DNA of 64,000 bases from Lysobacter arenosi (lineage in GTDB: Bacteria > Pseudomonadota > Gammaproteobacteria > Xanthomonadales > Xanthomonadaceae). The notes below the pieces were generated by a model, which did no database searches, was not told where the DNA came from, and was given only the letters and a program-made list of their open reading frames with translations. The DNA is taken from NCBI RefSeq assembly GCF_016613475.2, contig NZ_CP071517.1:3646001-3710000 (forward strand), written 5' to 3'. The translations under genes and the position numbers were made by a program. Shown piece after piece: positions 1-9,834 of the stretch (its first letter is position 1; each line of letters opens with the position of its first letter).

Positions 1-1
1 G

Positions 2-1678
2 CTGCGTGACGCCCAGACCCATGCGCTGCCCGAGGCGCCGGAAGACCGTGCGCGCATCGCGACCGCATTGGCCTACGCCGACTGGGACACGCTGCGTGAT
101 TCGCTGGATGTGCAGCGCGGTCGCGTCACCGCCGAGTTCGAGGCCCTGCTCGCGCCACGTCGCCGCCGCAATGCCCCCGATGCGCTGACCGCCTACTGGC
201 GCGCGCTGCCCGACAGCGGCGACAGCGCCGTGCTTGCCGACGCGGGCTTCATCGAGGCCGGCAATGCCGATGCGGTGCTGCGCGATTTCGCCCGCAGCCC
301 CGGCGTGCGCGGACTGTCCGACAGTGCCCGCGCCCGTCTCGATCGCGTGCTGCCGGCACTGCTGCAGGCCGCGGCGGCGTCGAGCGAACCGATGCTCGCA
401 CTGAAACGACTGCTGTCATTGCTGCATAACGTCCTGCGCCGCAGCGCCTACCTCGCGCTGCTCGACGAGCAGCCGGCCGCGCTGGCGCGGCTGGTGGAAG
501 TGGTCAGCCGCAGTGCCCTGCTGGCAGAACGCCTGGCCGCGTATCCGCTGCTGCTCGACGAGCTGCTCGACGCCCGCGTGGCCGGTCCGTTGCCGGGACG
601 CGAGGCATTGCACGCCGCCTGCTTCGCTGTCGCCCAGGGCGATGACGACGATGCCGAGGCAGTGCTGCAATCCCTCAACGAAGTGCGCCAGGCATTGAGC
701 TTCCGCATCGCGATGGCGCTGCGCGACGGCCGCCAGAGCGCGGCCGAAAGCGCCCGCCAGCTGGCATGGCTGGCCGATGGCGTGGTGATGCGCGTGTTGC
801 ACCTGGCCGACCACGAAGTCGCCAGTGCGCACGGTCGCATCGCCGGCGCGCGCTTCGCCGTGCTTGGTTATGGCAGCCTGGGCGGTGAAGAGCTGGGCTT
901 TGGCTCCGACCTCGACCTGGTGTTCCTGTACGACGCGCCGGGCGGCGAAAGCACGCATTCGGACGGCGCGCGGCCGCTGGAAGCCTCGCGCTGGTTCGCG
1001 CGGCTTGCACAGAAGGTGGTCGCCCTGCTCGGCGCGGTCACCGGTGCCGGCCGCCTGTTCGATGTCGACGTGCGCCTGCGACCGGACGGCGCCAAGGGGC
1101 TGCTCGTCTCGAGCCTGGCCAGTTACCGCGACTACCAGCGCGAGCGTGCCTGGACCTGGGAGCACCAGGCGCTGGTGCGCGCGCGTTTCGTCGCCGGTGA
1201 TGAAACGCTTGGCGCGGCCTTCGAAGACGTGCGGGCGCAAACGCTGGCGCGGCCGCGCGATGCCGCCGCGCTGTGCGGCGATGTGGTGGCGATGCGCCGG
1301 CGCATGCGCGCCGAGCTCGATCGCAGCGATGCCGCCGCCTTCGACCTCAAGCAGGGCGAGGGCGGACTGGTCGACCTCGAGTTCCTGCTGCAGTACGCGG
1401 TATTGGCCGAATCGGTAGAGCACCGCGACTGGCTGCAGCCGCGCAGCACGCCCGAGTTGATCAGGGCGATGGGCGCCGGCGCCTGGTTTGGCGCGGACGA
1501 AACCGACGCGCTGCTGCAGGCGCACACGGTCCTGCTGGAAGCCGGCCTGGCATGCACGCTGGACCGTCGCCCGCGACGGTTGCCGGTCAATGACGCGATC
1601 GGAGCGTCAAGGCGATCGATCAGCGAAGCAGCGCAGCGTCGTGGCCTGCTCTTCGACGGCGAACCAGCCGCCGTGTAG
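2..1678 (+). CDS. glnE: Glutamine synthetase adenylyltransferase, C-terminal part (5' end outside window)
   Basis: The frame is open from base 2 and gives about 558 residues, the last 60 percent of a protein that is usually about 940-950 residues. GlnE adds and removes AMP on glutamine synthetase in response to PII. Its C-terminal nucleotidyltransferase domain does the adenylylation. The catalytic signature [11 protein letters not shown] lies at about visible residue 301, with the two aspartates that bind metal, and is followed by [10 protein letters not shown] at about residue 355. A helical GlnE/PII-uridylyltransferase-type tail follows. The other catalytic domain (deadenylylation) lies upstream of the window. 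The stop at 1678 is only 10 bases from the stop of the convergent minus-strand gene. No truncation is seen on the visible side. Confidence 0.95.
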   Translation: MRDAQTHALPEAPEDRARIATALAYADWDTLRDSLDVQRGRVTAEFEALLAPRRRRNAPDALTAYWRALPDSGDSAVLADAGFIEAGNADAVLRDFARSPGVRGLSDSARARLDRVLPALLQAAAASSEPMLALKRLLSLLHNVLRRSAYLALLDEQPAALARLVEVVSRSALLAERLAAYPLLLDELLDARVAGPLPGREALHAACFAVAQGDDDDAEAVLQSLNEVRQALSFRIAMALRDGRQSAAESARQLAWLADGVVMRVLHLADHEVASAHGRIAGARFAVLGYGSLGGEELGFGSDLDLVFLYDAPGGESTHSDGARPLEASRWFARLAQKVVALLGAVTGAGRLFDVDVRLRPDGAKGLLVSSLASYRDYQRERAWTWEHQALVRARFVAGDETLGAAFEDVRAQTLARPRDAAALCGDVVAMRRRMRAELDRSDAAAFDLKQGEGGLVDLEFLLQYAVLAESVEHRDWLQPRSTPELIRAMGAGAWFGADETDALLQAHTVLLEAGLACTLDRRPRRLPVNDAIGASRRSISEAAQRRGLLFDGEPAAV

Positions 1679-1688
1679 GACCTCGCTG

Positions 1689-2669
1689 CTACCAGCGCAG
1701 GCGTGCCTGCACCTGCGCAGCAACTCGCGCGGTTTCGCGCAGCGGCGTTACCGGGTAGGGATCGGGTGCCTGGTCCAGCGGACGGACGCGGCCGCGCTCC
1801 AGCACACTGGCGAGGAAGCGGCGCGGTCGACCGTCGACGCGCTCCACTCCGGCGACGAACACCGGAGCCCACGTGGCCGCAGCCTCGGAGATCATGTTGA
1901 CCGAGTCGGCCGTGCAGACGATGCGGTCGGCCCAGCCGAGCAGGCCCGCATAAGGATTGGCGCCGTCCTCCTCGCCGCGCCAGACCACGCCCGGAAGCGC
2001 CGACAGACGCTCGCGCAGGTGTTGACGCACGGAGGCCGGAGTACGCCGCGATGCGGTTGCCATCAGGCTTCCGCCTTCGCCGCGCACGATCGCTTCCACC
2101 TGCACCAGCACGCTCTCGTACAGGGCATCATCGAAGCGCGCGTGGGCACTCGCGCCACCGAGCAGCAAGGCGGTTCGCGGGCCGGGCAGGGCGGAGAAAC
2201 TGTCGAAGTCGCGGCGCGCTGCTGCCAGCCACAGGTCGTCGACCGGGTGCAGGCTGCCCAGCAGGGAGATCACGTTGTCGCCACGCAGGCGGTCGTGCTC
2301 CGGGGCGATCACCAGATCCCAATGATCGGTGGCGATGCGCGGGTCGAGGATCTGCACCGCGCGTGCGCCGCGCTCGCGCAGCAGGCGCGTGGCCAGCGCC
2401 GCCTGGCGGCCGCAGCCGATGGCCAGCCGCGGCGGCGCGGCCCGGGCGAAATCCTCGCCGAAGGCGCGTCCGGCACCGGGCCATCGGCGCGGCGCCAGCC
2501 ATTGCCATGGCGCCTGCGGCTGCAAGGTCCAGTCCCGGAAAGGCTGCCCCAGCGCGTGGGCCAGCGCGTCGGCCTGGCGACGGTTGCCGGCCTTGGCGTC
2601 GCTGAGCGACCACACCGTGGAGCTGTGCGCGATTGCATTGTTCACGCTGGCGGGCCGCTGTTGTTGCAC
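1689..2669 (-). CDS. ELM1-family (DUF1022-like) nucleoside-diphosphate-sugar epimerase-like protein
   Basis: The protein has 326 residues. An N-terminal segment with [16 protein letters not shown] resembles the conserved opening of the bacterial ELM1 family, which is named after a plant mitochondrial fission protein. A second family-like segment is [15 protein letters not shown]. Many annotations call the family mitochondrial fission ELM1, but the bacterial role is unknown. The fold is expected to resemble GT-B glycosyltransferases (family knowledge). I see no signal peptide. The ATG at 2669 gives the N-terminus [11 protein letters not shown]; an internal start is possible because the first 15 residues look poorly conserved. 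It converges on glnE and is divergent from the nitroreductase at 2779. Function remains unassigned. Confidence 0.75.
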   Translation of the reverse strand: MQQQRPASVNNAIAHSSTVWSLSDAKAGNRRQADALAHALGQPFRDWTLQPQAPWQWLAPRRWPGAGRAFGEDFARAAPPRLAIGCGRQAALATRLLRERGARAVQILDPRIATDHWDLVIAPEHDRLRGDNVISLLGSLHPVDDLWLAAARRDFDSFSALPGPRTALLLGGASAHARFDDALYESVLVQVEAIVRGEGGSLMATASRRTPASVRQHLRERLSALPGVVWRGEEDGANPYAGLLGWADRIVCTADSVNMISEAAATWAPVFVAGVERVDGRPRRFLASVLERGRVRPLDQAPDPYPVTPLRETARVAAQVQARLRW

Positions 2670-2778
2670 GATTGTGCTTAATCCGTTCTGGAAGCGTCGG
2701 GTGTTGCGATTGCGCCAGACTCTACACTTTCATACCTCGGCCGCGGGCAGTCCCGCCGGCTTCCACCTGGAGCACCTG

Positions 2779-3381
2779 ATGTCGCACCCGTCCCACGCCG
2801 CCCTGCCTGATGCCGCCCTCGATCAGCTGTTCCGCACCGCCCGCACGCACAACGAGCTTACCGGCGAGGTCAGCGACGAGACCCTGCATCAGCTCTACGA
2901 GCTGGCGAAGTGGGGCCCCACCAGCGCCAACATGTCGCCGCTGCGGCTGGTGTTCGTGAAGTCGGCCGAGGCCAAGGCGCGGCTGGCGCCGGCCCTGGAC
3001 GAGGGCAACTACGCCAAGACCCTGGCCGCGCCTGTCACGGCGATCGTCGGTTTCGACATGGCGTTCTACGAGAAGCTCCCGTACCTGTTCCCGCACACCG
3101 ATGCGCGCTCCTGGTTCGATGGCCGCCCGGCCCACGACCTGGAGGTCATCGCCCTGCGCAATGGCAGCCTGCAGGGCGCCTATGTGCTGATGGCCGCGCG
3201 CGCGCTGGGCCTGGATTGCGGCCCGATGTCGGGCTTCAAGAACGCGCTCGTCGACGAGGCGTTCTTCGCCGGCACCCAGGTCAAGTCCAACTTCCTGATC
3301 AACCTCGGCCATGGCGATCCCGCCAAGCTGTTCGCACGTTCACCGCGGCTGTCGTTCGACGAAGCCGCGCAGATCCTCTGA
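2779..3381 (+). CDS. Nitroreductase family protein (malonic semialdehyde reductase RutE-like)
   Basis: The protein has 200 residues, the normal length for the RutE/HadB subgroup of FMN-dependent nitroreductases. RutE reduces malonic semialdehyde to 3-hydroxypropionate in pyrimidine breakdown, but many homologues lie outside rut operons, as here. Features in sequence are an N-terminal FRTARTHN, the active-site-like stretch [12 protein letters not shown] at about residue 41, and the C-terminal [12 protein letters not shown]. Start choice: ATG at 2779 is preceded by CTGGAGC about 7 bases upstream. The YceI gene follows after 38 bases on the same strand. The specific substrate is inferred only from subgroup similarity. 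Confidence 0.8.
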   Translation: MSHPSHAALPDAALDQLFRTARTHNELTGEVSDETLHQLYELAKWGPTSANMSPLRLVFVKSAEAKARLAPALDEGNYAKTLAAPVTAIVGFDMAFYEKLPYLFPHTDARSWFDGRPAHDLEVIALRNGSLQGAYVLMAARALGLDCGPMSGFKNALVDEAFFAGTQVKSNFLINLGHGDPAKLFARSPRLSFDEAAQIL

Positions 3382-3419
3382 ATCCTTTCGTTCGCCCCCT
3401 CCACAAGGAGCTCCACCGC

Positions 3420-4010
3420 ATGTTCAAGCGCATTGCACTGGTTGTCGCCCTCGCCGCCGCCAGCACCGTCGCCGTCGCCGCGCCGGTCACCTACAAGATC
3501 GACCCCAACCACACCGACGTGGTTGCCAGCTGGAGCCATTTCGGCTACTCCAACCCGATCGCCCACTTCGGCGACGTCGATGGCGTCATCGTCTATGACG
3601 CCGACCATGTCGGCGCCTCCAAGGTCGAAGTGACCATCCCGCTGTCGGGCCTGGAAGCCAACGTGCCGGACTTCAACGAGCACCTGCGCAGCGCCGACTT
3701 CTTCGACGCCGAGAAGTACCCGACCATCACCTTCAAGAGCACCAAGGTCGAAGCCGCCGGCGACAAGAAGCTGCGCGTGTTCGGTGACCTGACCCTGCAC
3801 GGCGTGACCAAGGCGGTCGTGCTCGATACGACCATCAACAAGATCGCCGAGCACCCGATCTCCAAGCGCGCCGCGGCCGGCTTCGATGCCACCACCACGA
3901 TCAAGCGCAGCGACTTCGGCGTCGACAAGTACGCGCCCAACGTCAGCGACGCGGTGACCATCCGCATCACGACCGAAGCCAGCGTCCCCAAGCCGGAAGC
4001 CAAGAAGTAA
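3420..4010 (+). CDS. YceI family periplasmic lipid-binding-type protein
   Basis: The protein has 196 residues with a clear Sec signal peptide: MFKRIALVVALAAAS followed by a probable cut after VAVAA. The mature part starts VTYKIDPNHTDV and carries the YceI beta-barrel hallmarks DADHVGASKVEVTIPL, HLRSADFFDAEKYPTITF and GDLTLHGVTK. YceI proteins form lipocalin-like barrels that bind long isoprenoid or amide lipids in the periplasm (family knowledge). The ligand here is unknown. GAGCTC lies about 10 bases before the ATG. A lysine- and proline-rich tail ends the protein. The pirin gene begins 10 bases downstream, so the two are probably cotranscribed. Confidence 0.93.
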   Translation: MFKRIALVVALAAASTVAVAAPVTYKIDPNHTDVVASWSHFGYSNPIAHFGDVDGVIVYDADHVGASKVEVTIPLSGLEANVPDFNEHLRSADFFDAEKYPTITFKSTKVEAAGDKKLRVFGDLTLHGVTKAVVLDTTINKIAEHPISKRAAAGFDATTTIKRSDFGVDKYAPNVSDAVTIRITTEASVPKPEAKK

Positions 4011-4020
4011 GCTTGCGGCA

Positions 4021-4728
4021 ATGATCATCGAACGCCCATCCAGTGCCCGCGGCCACGTCCAGGCGGGTTGGCTCGACAGCCGCCACACGTTCTCGTTTGG
4101 CGGTTACTACGACCCGGCCTGGATGGGCTTCGGACCCTTGCGGGTGATCAACGAAGACCGCGTCGATGGCGGCGCGGGCTTCCCGCCACACCGGCACGCC
4201 AACATGGAGATCCTCAGCTACGTGATCTCCGGCGAGCTGGCCCACAAGGACAGCAGCGGCGGCGGTGGCGTGATCGGCGCCGGCGAGCTGCAGTGGATGA
4301 GCGCCGGCCACGGCGTCGAGCACAGCGAGTACAACGGCTCGGCAACGGCGTCGGTGCATTTCCTCCAGATCTGGATCCAGCCCTCGCGGCTGAACCATGA
4401 ACCGGCGTACGCCCAGCGCGCGGCCATCGCCGCCGATGCGCGCGGCTGGACACTGCTGGCCTCCCCGGACGGCCGCGATGGCAGCCTGCCGGTGCGCCAG
4501 GACGCGATCGTGCGCGACGTGCGCCTGGATCGCGGCGAGACCGCCGAGCATCCGCTCGATCCGTCGCGGTTGTACTGGATGCAGGTGGTGGTTGGCAGCA
4601 TCAGCGCCAACGGCCGCCAGCTGCAGGCAGGCGACGCACTGGGTTTCCAGGACGAATCCGGCCCGCTGCGGCTGGAAGGCATCGGCGAAGGCCGCGCCGA
4701 CGTCCTGCTGTTCGACCTGACGCACTGA
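4021..4728 (+). CDS. Pirin family protein (YhhW-type bicupin)
   Basis: The protein has 235 residues, matching the short YhhW group of pirins. The N-terminal cupin carries the metal ligands in PPHRHANMEILSYV (about residue 55-68) and SAGHGVEHSEYN (about 95-106), which supply the three His and one Glu typical of pirin. The C-terminal cupin is degenerate, as usual. E. coli YhhW has quercetinase activity in vitro, but the physiological role of most bacterial pirins is not known. The start at 4021 is 10 bases after the YceI stop. The spacing suggests translation from the same message. All metal-site residues appear intact. Confidence 0.92.
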   Translation: MIIERPSSARGHVQAGWLDSRHTFSFGGYYDPAWMGFGPLRVINEDRVDGGAGFPPHRHANMEILSYVISGELAHKDSSGGGGVIGAGELQWMSAGHGVEHSEYNGSATASVHFLQIWIQPSRLNHEPAYAQRAAIAADARGWTLLASPDGRDGSLPVRQDAIVRDVRLDRGETAEHPLDPSRLYWMQVVVGSISANGRQLQAGDALGFQDESGPLRLEGIGEGRADVLLFDLTH

Positions 4729-4803
4729 GCCAGGCCTCGTCCTGGGGTGGCCGGGCAGCGGCCTGCTAAACTAGCGGTCCCGCGTCGCCACCTGTCCCGT
4801 CCC

Positions 4804-5001
4804 ATGACCGCAGCCACCGCCCATCCGACCCAGGCCAACGCCGAGAAGCGCTATGTGGTGCATCGCGGCGACCTGCCGCTGAGCTGCCCGCTGCCGTCGA
4901 TGGCGCTGTGGAATTCGCACCCGCGCGTCTATCTTCCGGTCGAGGAAGAGGGCGAGGTGCAGTGCCCGTACTGCGGCTCGCATTTCGTCCTGGAAGACTG
5001 A
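4804..5001 (+). CDS. Small zinc-finger (zf-CHCC) domain protein
   Basis: The protein has 65 residues. Zinc ligands expected for the zf-CHCC family are visible: a cysteine in LSCPLPSMALW, a histidine in NSHPRVYLPV, and the pair CPYCGSHFVL near the C-terminus. The same domain occurs in mitochondrial NDUFS6. In proteobacteria it is a short stand-alone protein of unknown function, often beside envelope sugar genes. The ATG at 4804 was preferred over an upstream in-frame start at 4747 because the upstream part is unconserved-looking and overlaps a promoter-like segment around 4766-4778 (TGCTAAACT). The glycosyltransferase gene follows 34 bases downstream. Confidence 0.85.
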   Translation: MTAATAHPTQANAEKRYVVHRGDLPLSCPLPSMALWNSHPRVYLPVEEEGEVQCPYCGSHFVLED

Positions 5002-5035
5002 CGCTTCAGTCCACGCCCATCCGACGGGACGTGCC

Positions 5036-6163
5036 ATGCGTCGACTGACCGTCGTCCAGCTGCTACCGGCGCTGGAATCTGGCGGCGTCGAACGCTCCAC
5101 GCTCGAGGTCGCGCAGGCGCTGGTCGATGCCGGCCATCGCGCCGTGGTCGTCTCCGCCGGCGGCCGCCTGGTGCCGAGGCTGCAGGCGCTTGGCGCCGAA
5201 CACATCACCCTCGACATCGGCCGCAAGTCGCTGCTGACCCTGCGCCATGTCCGCACGCTGCGCGCGCTGCTTCTGCGCGAAGGCGCCGACATCGTGCATG
5301 CGCGTTCGCGACTGCCGGCCTGGATCGGCGTGCTGGCGCTGCGCGGCATTCCCGCGCCGCAACGTCCGCACCTGGTCACCACCGTCCATGGACTCAATTC
5401 GCCATCGCGCTACAGCGCGGTGATGACGCGTGGCGAGCGGGTGATCTGCGTTTCGCAGACGGTGCGCGATTACGTGCTCCGGCATTATTCCGACACTGAC
5501 GCGGCCAAGCTGCGTGTCATCGAACGAGGCATCGACCCTGCTCAGTTTCCACACGCACCGCTGCCCGACACGGCGGCGCGGGCGTGGGCTGGGTCGCTGC
5601 ATCCGGCGCTGGGCGGGAGCGGTCCGCTGTTGCTGCTGCCGGGTCGCGGTACGCGATTGAAGGGCCATGCCGACGCGCTCGACCTGCTTGCGCGCCTTCG
5701 CGGCGACGGCCTCGATGCGCGGCTGTGGCTGCCCGGTGCGCGCGAAGCCGGCCGCGAGGCCTACATCGCCGAACTCGAGCGCGAGGCGGCCGAGCGTGGC
5801 ATTGCCGGGGCAGTGGCTTTCACGCAAGCAACCGACGCGATCGCCCGCGCCTACGCCGCCAGCGACCTGGTGCTGCAGCTCTCGCGCAAGCCCGAGTCGT
5901 TCGGGCGCACGGTGCTGGAGGCCTTGTCGGTGGGACGGCCGCTGCTGGGCTGGAACCATGGCGGCGTCGGCGAACTGCTGGCGCGCTGGCAGCCCGACGG
6001 CGCGGTCGCACCGTTCGACCTGGGTGCGCTGCATCACAGAGCCTACGAACTCCTTACGCATCCAACGGCGCCAACGGCTAGGATTCCCGATTCGCTGCGC
6101 GCGATGCAGGAGGCCACGCTTGCCGTCTACGCCGAATTCTCCGATGACCGCCGCCGCCGCTGA
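5036..6163 (+). CDS. Glycosyltransferase family 4 (GT-B), probable LPS core or O-chain sugar transfer
   Basis: The protein has 375 residues. The N-terminal half begins VVQLLPALESGGVERSTLEV, the usual opening of GT4 enzymes (acceptor domain). The C-terminal half has LPGRGTRLKGHADAL at about residue 201, and the donor-binding signature SRKPESFGRTVLEALSVG at about 283-300, equivalent to the EX7E motif (E at 285 and 293). The enzyme is expected to be cytoplasmic, at the inner membrane, using a nucleotide sugar. Sugar specificity cannot be read from the sequence. Its stop overlaps the start of the O-antigen ligase-like gene by 20 bases, so the two are translationally linked. The neighbours lpxL-type, waaA and this pair form a lipopolysaccharide cluster. 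Confidence 0.88.
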   Translation: MRRLTVVQLLPALESGGVERSTLEVAQALVDAGHRAVVVSAGGRLVPRLQALGAEHITLDIGRKSLLTLRHVRTLRALLLREGADIVHARSRLPAWIGVLALRGIPAPQRPHLVTTVHGLNSPSRYSAVMTRGERVICVSQTVRDYVLRHYSDTDAAKLRVIERGIDPAQFPHAPLPDTAARAWAGSLHPALGGSGPLLLLPGRGTRLKGHADALDLLARLRGDGLDARLWLPGAREAGREAYIAELEREAAERGIAGAVAFTQATDAIARAYAASDLVLQLSRKPESFGRTVLEALSVGRPLLGWNHGGVGELLARWQPDGAVAPFDLGALHHRAYELLTHPTAPTARIPDSLRAMQEATLAVYAEFSDDRRRR

Positions 6164-7451
6164 CACCGGTGGCGCGCCGCGCACGCACGGCTGGCGCTGG
6201 GCGCCGGCCTGGATCCTGACCTACGTCGCCCTGTGGCCGGCACCTGGCTATGCCGAGGGCGTGCTGGTGCTGGGCGCGCTGGCGGCGATCATCCACCTGG
6301 CCATGTCGCGTTTCCGCGGTGGCACGAAGCTGCTGAGCAATCCGGCCTGGGCGCTGACCAGCGTGCTGTTCTTCGCCTACTGGACGCCGGAGCTGGTGTC
6401 GGCGATCGATGCCATCGACCCCGCGCGCGCGCTCCGCGAAGCCGCGGTTGACCTGCGCTACCTGCCGTTCCTGTGGCTGGTCGCGGCGGCCGTGGCCGAG
6501 CCGCGTGGTCGCCGCGTCACCTTCACCGGGCTGGCGGTGATCCTGGCGATCTGGACGGTCGATGCGCTGGTGCAGGCGGCCACCGGCAGCAGTCCGCTGT
6601 TCTCGGGCATCGATGGCATCAAGCATGCGATCAGTGGCCACGGCATGTGCACGCCGCAGGAACTGGCCAGCGTCGACCGCCTCAGTGGCGTGCTGGGGCC
6701 ATGCAACCTCAAGCTCGGCCCGGTGCTGGCGAGCCTGTCGCCATTCCTGCTGTTCGCCGGTGGACGCCGCCTGGGCACGATCGGCTGGCTGCTTGCCGCC
6801 GCCGCGCTCGGCGTCGTGCTGGTGCTGGCCGGCTCGCGTGCCTCGTGGATCACCTTCGCCGTCGCGCTGGCACTGTCGGGCTGGCGCCTGCTGGGCTGGA
6901 AGAAGCTGGCTGCCGTGTTCGTCTTCGGCGCGATCGCCGCCGCCGTGCTGAGCACGACCGTGCCGCAGGTGCGCGAGCGCATCGACCGCACCACGCACGT
7001 GCTGACTGCCGATGTCGAAGGCGTCGACAGTGCCCTGTCCGGGCGCGCCCGGATCTGGAGCGCGGCCATGTGCATGGTGCGCGACCATCCGTTCAACGGC
7101 GTTGGCGCGCGCGGTTTCCGCGAGGCCTTTCCGCATTGCGATCCGGCGCCGGGGCAGACCGCTGCGTGGGGCGGCGGACCGGCGCTGCATGCACACCAGA
7201 TCGTGCTCGAGGTGTTGAGCGAGACCGGACTGTTCGGCCTGCTGATGTGGCTGGCCGGCGTCGCCCTGGCCTGGCGCGCGTGGCGCTTCGCCGACGAGCA
7301 GGCGCGCGAGCGCGCACGTCCGGCGATGTGGGCGCTGGCGGCGACGGTATTCCCGCTCAACACCCACCTGGCGTTCTACTCGACGTTCTGGGGTGGGCTG
7401 ACGCTGTTGCTGGCGGCCTTGTATGCCGGCAGCCTGCTGGCGCGCGAGTAG
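6144..7451 (+). CDS. O-antigen ligase family (Wzy_C domain) polytopic membrane protein
   Basis: The protein has 435 residues and about ten hydrophobic helices, for example ILTYVALWPAPGYAEG, ALGVVLVLAGSRASWITFAV and AAVFVFGAIAAAVLST. The ARIWSAAMCMVRDHPFNGVG stretch followed by HAHQIVLEVLSETGLFG (about residues 305-365) is the conserved periplasmic loop and helix of the Wzy_C superfamily. These proteins transfer O-chain or related glycans to lipid A-core (WaaL) or polymerise repeats (Wzy); sequence alone does not separate these. The ATG at 6144 lies inside the end of the glycosyltransferase gene (overlap 20 bases). The longer frame upstream is only a shadow of that gene. It converges on the acyltransferase gene, 12 bases away. 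Confidence 0.87.
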   Translation: MTAAAADTGGAPRTHGWRWAPAWILTYVALWPAPGYAEGVLVLGALAAIIHLAMSRFRGGTKLLSNPAWALTSVLFFAYWTPELVSAIDAIDPARALREAAVDLRYLPFLWLVAAAVAEPRGRRVTFTGLAVILAIWTVDALVQAATGSSPLFSGIDGIKHAISGHGMCTPQELASVDRLSGVLGPCNLKLGPVLASLSPFLLFAGGRRLGTIGWLLAAAALGVVLVLAGSRASWITFAVALALSGWRLLGWKKLAAVFVFGAIAAAVLSTTVPQVRERIDRTTHVLTADVEGVDSALSGRARIWSAAMCMVRDHPFNGVGARGFREAFPHCDPAPGQTAAWGGGPALHAHQIVLEVLSETGLFGLLMWLAGVALAWRAWRFADEQARERARPAMWALAATVFPLNTHLAFYSTFWGGLTLLLAALYAGSLLARE

Positions 7452-7463
7452 CGGCCGTTCCTT

Positions 7464-8399
7464 TCAGTCGCGGCGGGCGTAAGGCGAGGTCATGCCCGGG
7501 GGGCGCCGCTTGAAGCGGCGATGGATCCACAGGTACTGGCTGGGTGCTTCGCGCACCATCGCCTCGATCGCGGCATTGACACGGGTGCTGTCGTCGGTGG
7601 CGTCGGCAGACGGAAAGTCGGCCAGTGGCGCACCGATGCGCAGCACGTAGTCGCCGCCTTCGCGGCGGTGGAAGAACGGCACGACCGCGCTGCCGCTCAG
7701 GCGCGCGAACTGGTGTGTGGCGGTGATCGTGGCAGCGGCGACGCCGAAGAACGGCGCGAACACCGTGTCCTTGCCGCGCATGTCCTGGTCCGGCGCGTAC
7801 CACAGGAACCCGCCCTGCTTGAGGTGGCGGATTGCCGGGCGCACTTCCTCGTTGGTGAACATCGCCTTGGCATAGCGCAGGCGGCCACGCTTCACCGCCC
7901 ACTCCATCACCGGACTGCGGTGGCGGCGGTACATGCCGGTCAGCGGCAGGTGGTCGCACATCAGCCGGCCGCACATCTCCAGGGTCATGAAATGGCCCGA
8001 GACCATCAGCACGCCGCGCCCCTGGGCGCGAATGTCGTCGAGCAGCTCCAGGCCCTCGAAGCGCACCGTGCGTCGCATCGGCGTGACCGAACCCCACCAG
8101 GCGCGCGCGAACTCGAACAGGCCGATGCCCAGGTCGCGGAAGCTTTCGCGCAGCAGGACCTCGCGCTCTTCCGGTGACTTCTCCGGGAAGCACAGCGCCA
8201 GGTTGATCCGCGCCGCGCGGCGACGGTCGGCGGCCACCAGCAGGGCCAGTGCACCGATGCCACGACCCAGCCAGCGCTGCAGCACCCACGGAAAGCGGGC
8301 GCCCAGGCACATCACGCCCAGCGCCAGCCACATCGGCCAGTGACGCGGACCGAGCGGCGGGGAGGGCGGCGAAGTGGGGGATTCGATTGCCTTGGCCAT
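7464..8399 (-). CDS. Late lipid A acyltransferase (LpxL/HtrB family)
   Basis: The protein has 311 residues. It has an N-terminal membrane helix (MWLALGVMCLGARFPW), the catalytic HX4E motif in SGHFMTLEMCG at about residue 130, and family segments FLWYAPDQDMRGKDTVFAPF and APSQYLWIHRRFKRRP. It adds a secondary acyl chain (lauroyl or similar) to Kdo2-lipid IVA at the inner membrane. The ATG at 8399 is preferred to an in-frame TTG six codons upstream. The gene is divergent from waaA with 78 bases between them. That pairing makes sense because WaaA makes the Kdo2 acceptor that LpxL enzymes prefer. Confidence 0.9.
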   Translation of the reverse strand: MAKAIESPTSPPSPPLGPRHWPMWLALGVMCLGARFPWVLQRWLGRGIGALALLVAADRRRAARINLALCFPEKSPEEREVLLRESFRDLGIGLFEFARAWWGSVTPMRRTVRFEGLELLDDIRAQGRGVLMVSGHFMTLEMCGRLMCDHLPLTGMYRRHRSPVMEWAVKRGRLRYAKAMFTNEEVRPAIRHLKQGGFLWYAPDQDMRGKDTVFAPFFGVAAATITATHQFARLSGSAVVPFFHRREGGDYVLRIGAPLADFPSADATDDSTRVNAAIEAMVREAPSQYLWIHRRFKRRPPGMTSPYARRD

Positions 8400-8477
8400 T
8401 GGGTGGATTCTAGGCAACCCGACGCGATTGGTCTCCCACTCTCCTTTCCCTCATGCACGTTGGTTATCCTAGTCGCG

Positions 8478-9773
8478 ATGTCGACAGACCCTATCGAGCG
8501 CCTGATGCGTGGCCTGTACTCGGTCGCGCTATACCTTTTGGCGCCGATCACCGTTTATCACCTGATATGGCGCGGACTGCGCCAGCCGTCGTATTTCCTG
8601 CGCTGGCAGGAGCGGTACGCCTTCTATGCCGAGCGCCCGGAGCCGCCCACGCTGTGGCTGCACGCGGTGTCGGTGGGCGAGGTCAATGCCGCGGTGCCGC
8701 TGGTCAATGCGCTGCGCCGTACCCGGCCCGACCTGCGCCTGCTGGTCACCACCATCACGCCGACCGGATCGGAGCGGGTGCAATCGCTGTGGGGCAAGAG
8801 CGTTTCCCACGTCTACCTGCCCTATGACCTGCCGGGCGCGGTCGGGCGCTTCCTGGCCAACTACCGGCCGCACGCGGCGCTGATCATGGAAACCGAGCTG
8901 TGGCCGAACCTGCTGTTCGGTTGCCGCGACCATGGCATCCCCGCAGTGATCCTCAATGCCCGCCTGTCGGAGCGTTCGCTGCGCGGGTATCGCGTGCTGG
9001 CGCCGCTGGTGGCGCGCGCGCTGCGCACGGTGCGCACCGTGGCCGCGCAGTCGCATGCCGACGGCGAGCGCTTCGTCCGCCTGGGTGCGCGCGCCGAGCA
9101 GGTGGTCGAAGTCGGCAACCTCAAGTTCGACGTGACCGTGCCGGAGAATCTGGCCGAGTTCGCGGCGCAGTGTCGCCGCCACGCGGGCGCGCGACCGGTC
9201 TGGATCGCGGCCAGCACGCACGAGGACGAGGAGATGGCGGTCATCGCCATACACCGTCGCCTGCGCGCGATCTTCCCCGACTTGCTGCTGCTGTGGGCGC
9301 CTCGCCATCCCGAGCGTTTCCGCATGGTCGCCGACACGGCGCGCACGGCCGGCTGGCAGGTGTCGACGCGTTCGCGCACGCAATGGCCGCAGCCGGACGA
9401 TGCGGTGTTCGTGATCGACACGCTGGGTGAGTTGATGAGTTTCTATGCCTGCGCCGATGTCGCCTTCGTCGGCGGCAGCCTGCAGGCGATCGGTGGCCAC
9501 AACCTGCTCGAGCCGGCGGCGACCGGTACCGCCATCGTCACCGGTCCGCACCTGCACAACTTCGTCGAGATCGCGCAGCGCCTGCAGGATGCCGGTGCGG
9601 TGCGCGTCGTCGACGATGCCGAGGCGGTGCGCGAGGCGCTGGAGGAACTGCTGGCCGATCCGCAGGCACGTGAGCGCATGGCGGCGGCTGGTCGGGCCCT
9701 GGTCGAGACCGGCCGCGGTGCGCTGGCGAGGACGATGGCGCTGCTGCAGCCGCTGTTGCCGCCGGCGCCCTGA
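8478..9773 (+). CDS. waaA: 3-deoxy-D-manno-octulosonic acid (Kdo) transferase
   Basis: The protein has 431 residues, standard for WaaA/KdtA. It transfers one or two Kdo residues from CMP-Kdo to lipid IVA at the cytoplasmic face of the inner membrane. It has a single N-terminal anchor helix (YSVALYLLAPITVYHLIW), then LWLHAVSVGEVNAAVPLV at about residue 55 containing the catalytic glutamate region, METELWPNLL at about 136, and the GT-B donor site GGSLQAIGGHNLLEPAATG at about 331-349. The ATG at 8478 was chosen over an upstream in-frame start at 8340, which would overlap the divergent acyltransferase gene. A strong hairpin terminator follows 7 bases after the stop. Confidence 0.96.
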   Translation: MSTDPIERLMRGLYSVALYLLAPITVYHLIWRGLRQPSYFLRWQERYAFYAERPEPPTLWLHAVSVGEVNAAVPLVNALRRTRPDLRLLVTTITPTGSERVQSLWGKSVSHVYLPYDLPGAVGRFLANYRPHAALIMETELWPNLLFGCRDHGIPAVILNARLSERSLRGYRVLAPLVARALRTVRTVAAQSHADGERFVRLGARAEQVVEVGNLKFDVTVPENLAEFAAQCRRHAGARPVWIAASTHEDEEMAVIAIHRRLRAIFPDLLLLWAPRHPERFRMVADTARTAGWQVSTRSRTQWPQPDDAVFVIDTLGELMSFYACADVAFVGGSLQAIGGHNLLEPAATGTAIVTGPHLHNFVEIAQRLQDAGAVRVVDDAEAVREALEELLADPQARERMAAAGRALVETGRGALARTMALLQPLLPPAP

Positions 9774-9780
9774 TCGAAGC

Positions 9781-9814
9781 AAAAAAAAACCGCCGGGAGC
9801 TCCGGCGGTTTTTT
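9781..9814. terminator. Bidirectional intrinsic terminator between waaA and tolC
   Basis: An inverted repeat AACCGCCGG / CCGGCGGTT (9788-9796 and 9102-style partner at 9102+1000, that is 10 bases of stem ending at 9810) is flanked by eight or more A on the left and six T on the right. It therefore serves both the plus-strand waaA and the convergent minus-strand tolC transcript. Confidence 0.9.
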
Positions 9815-9834
9815 GTGCTGCGACCGTTGCCGGC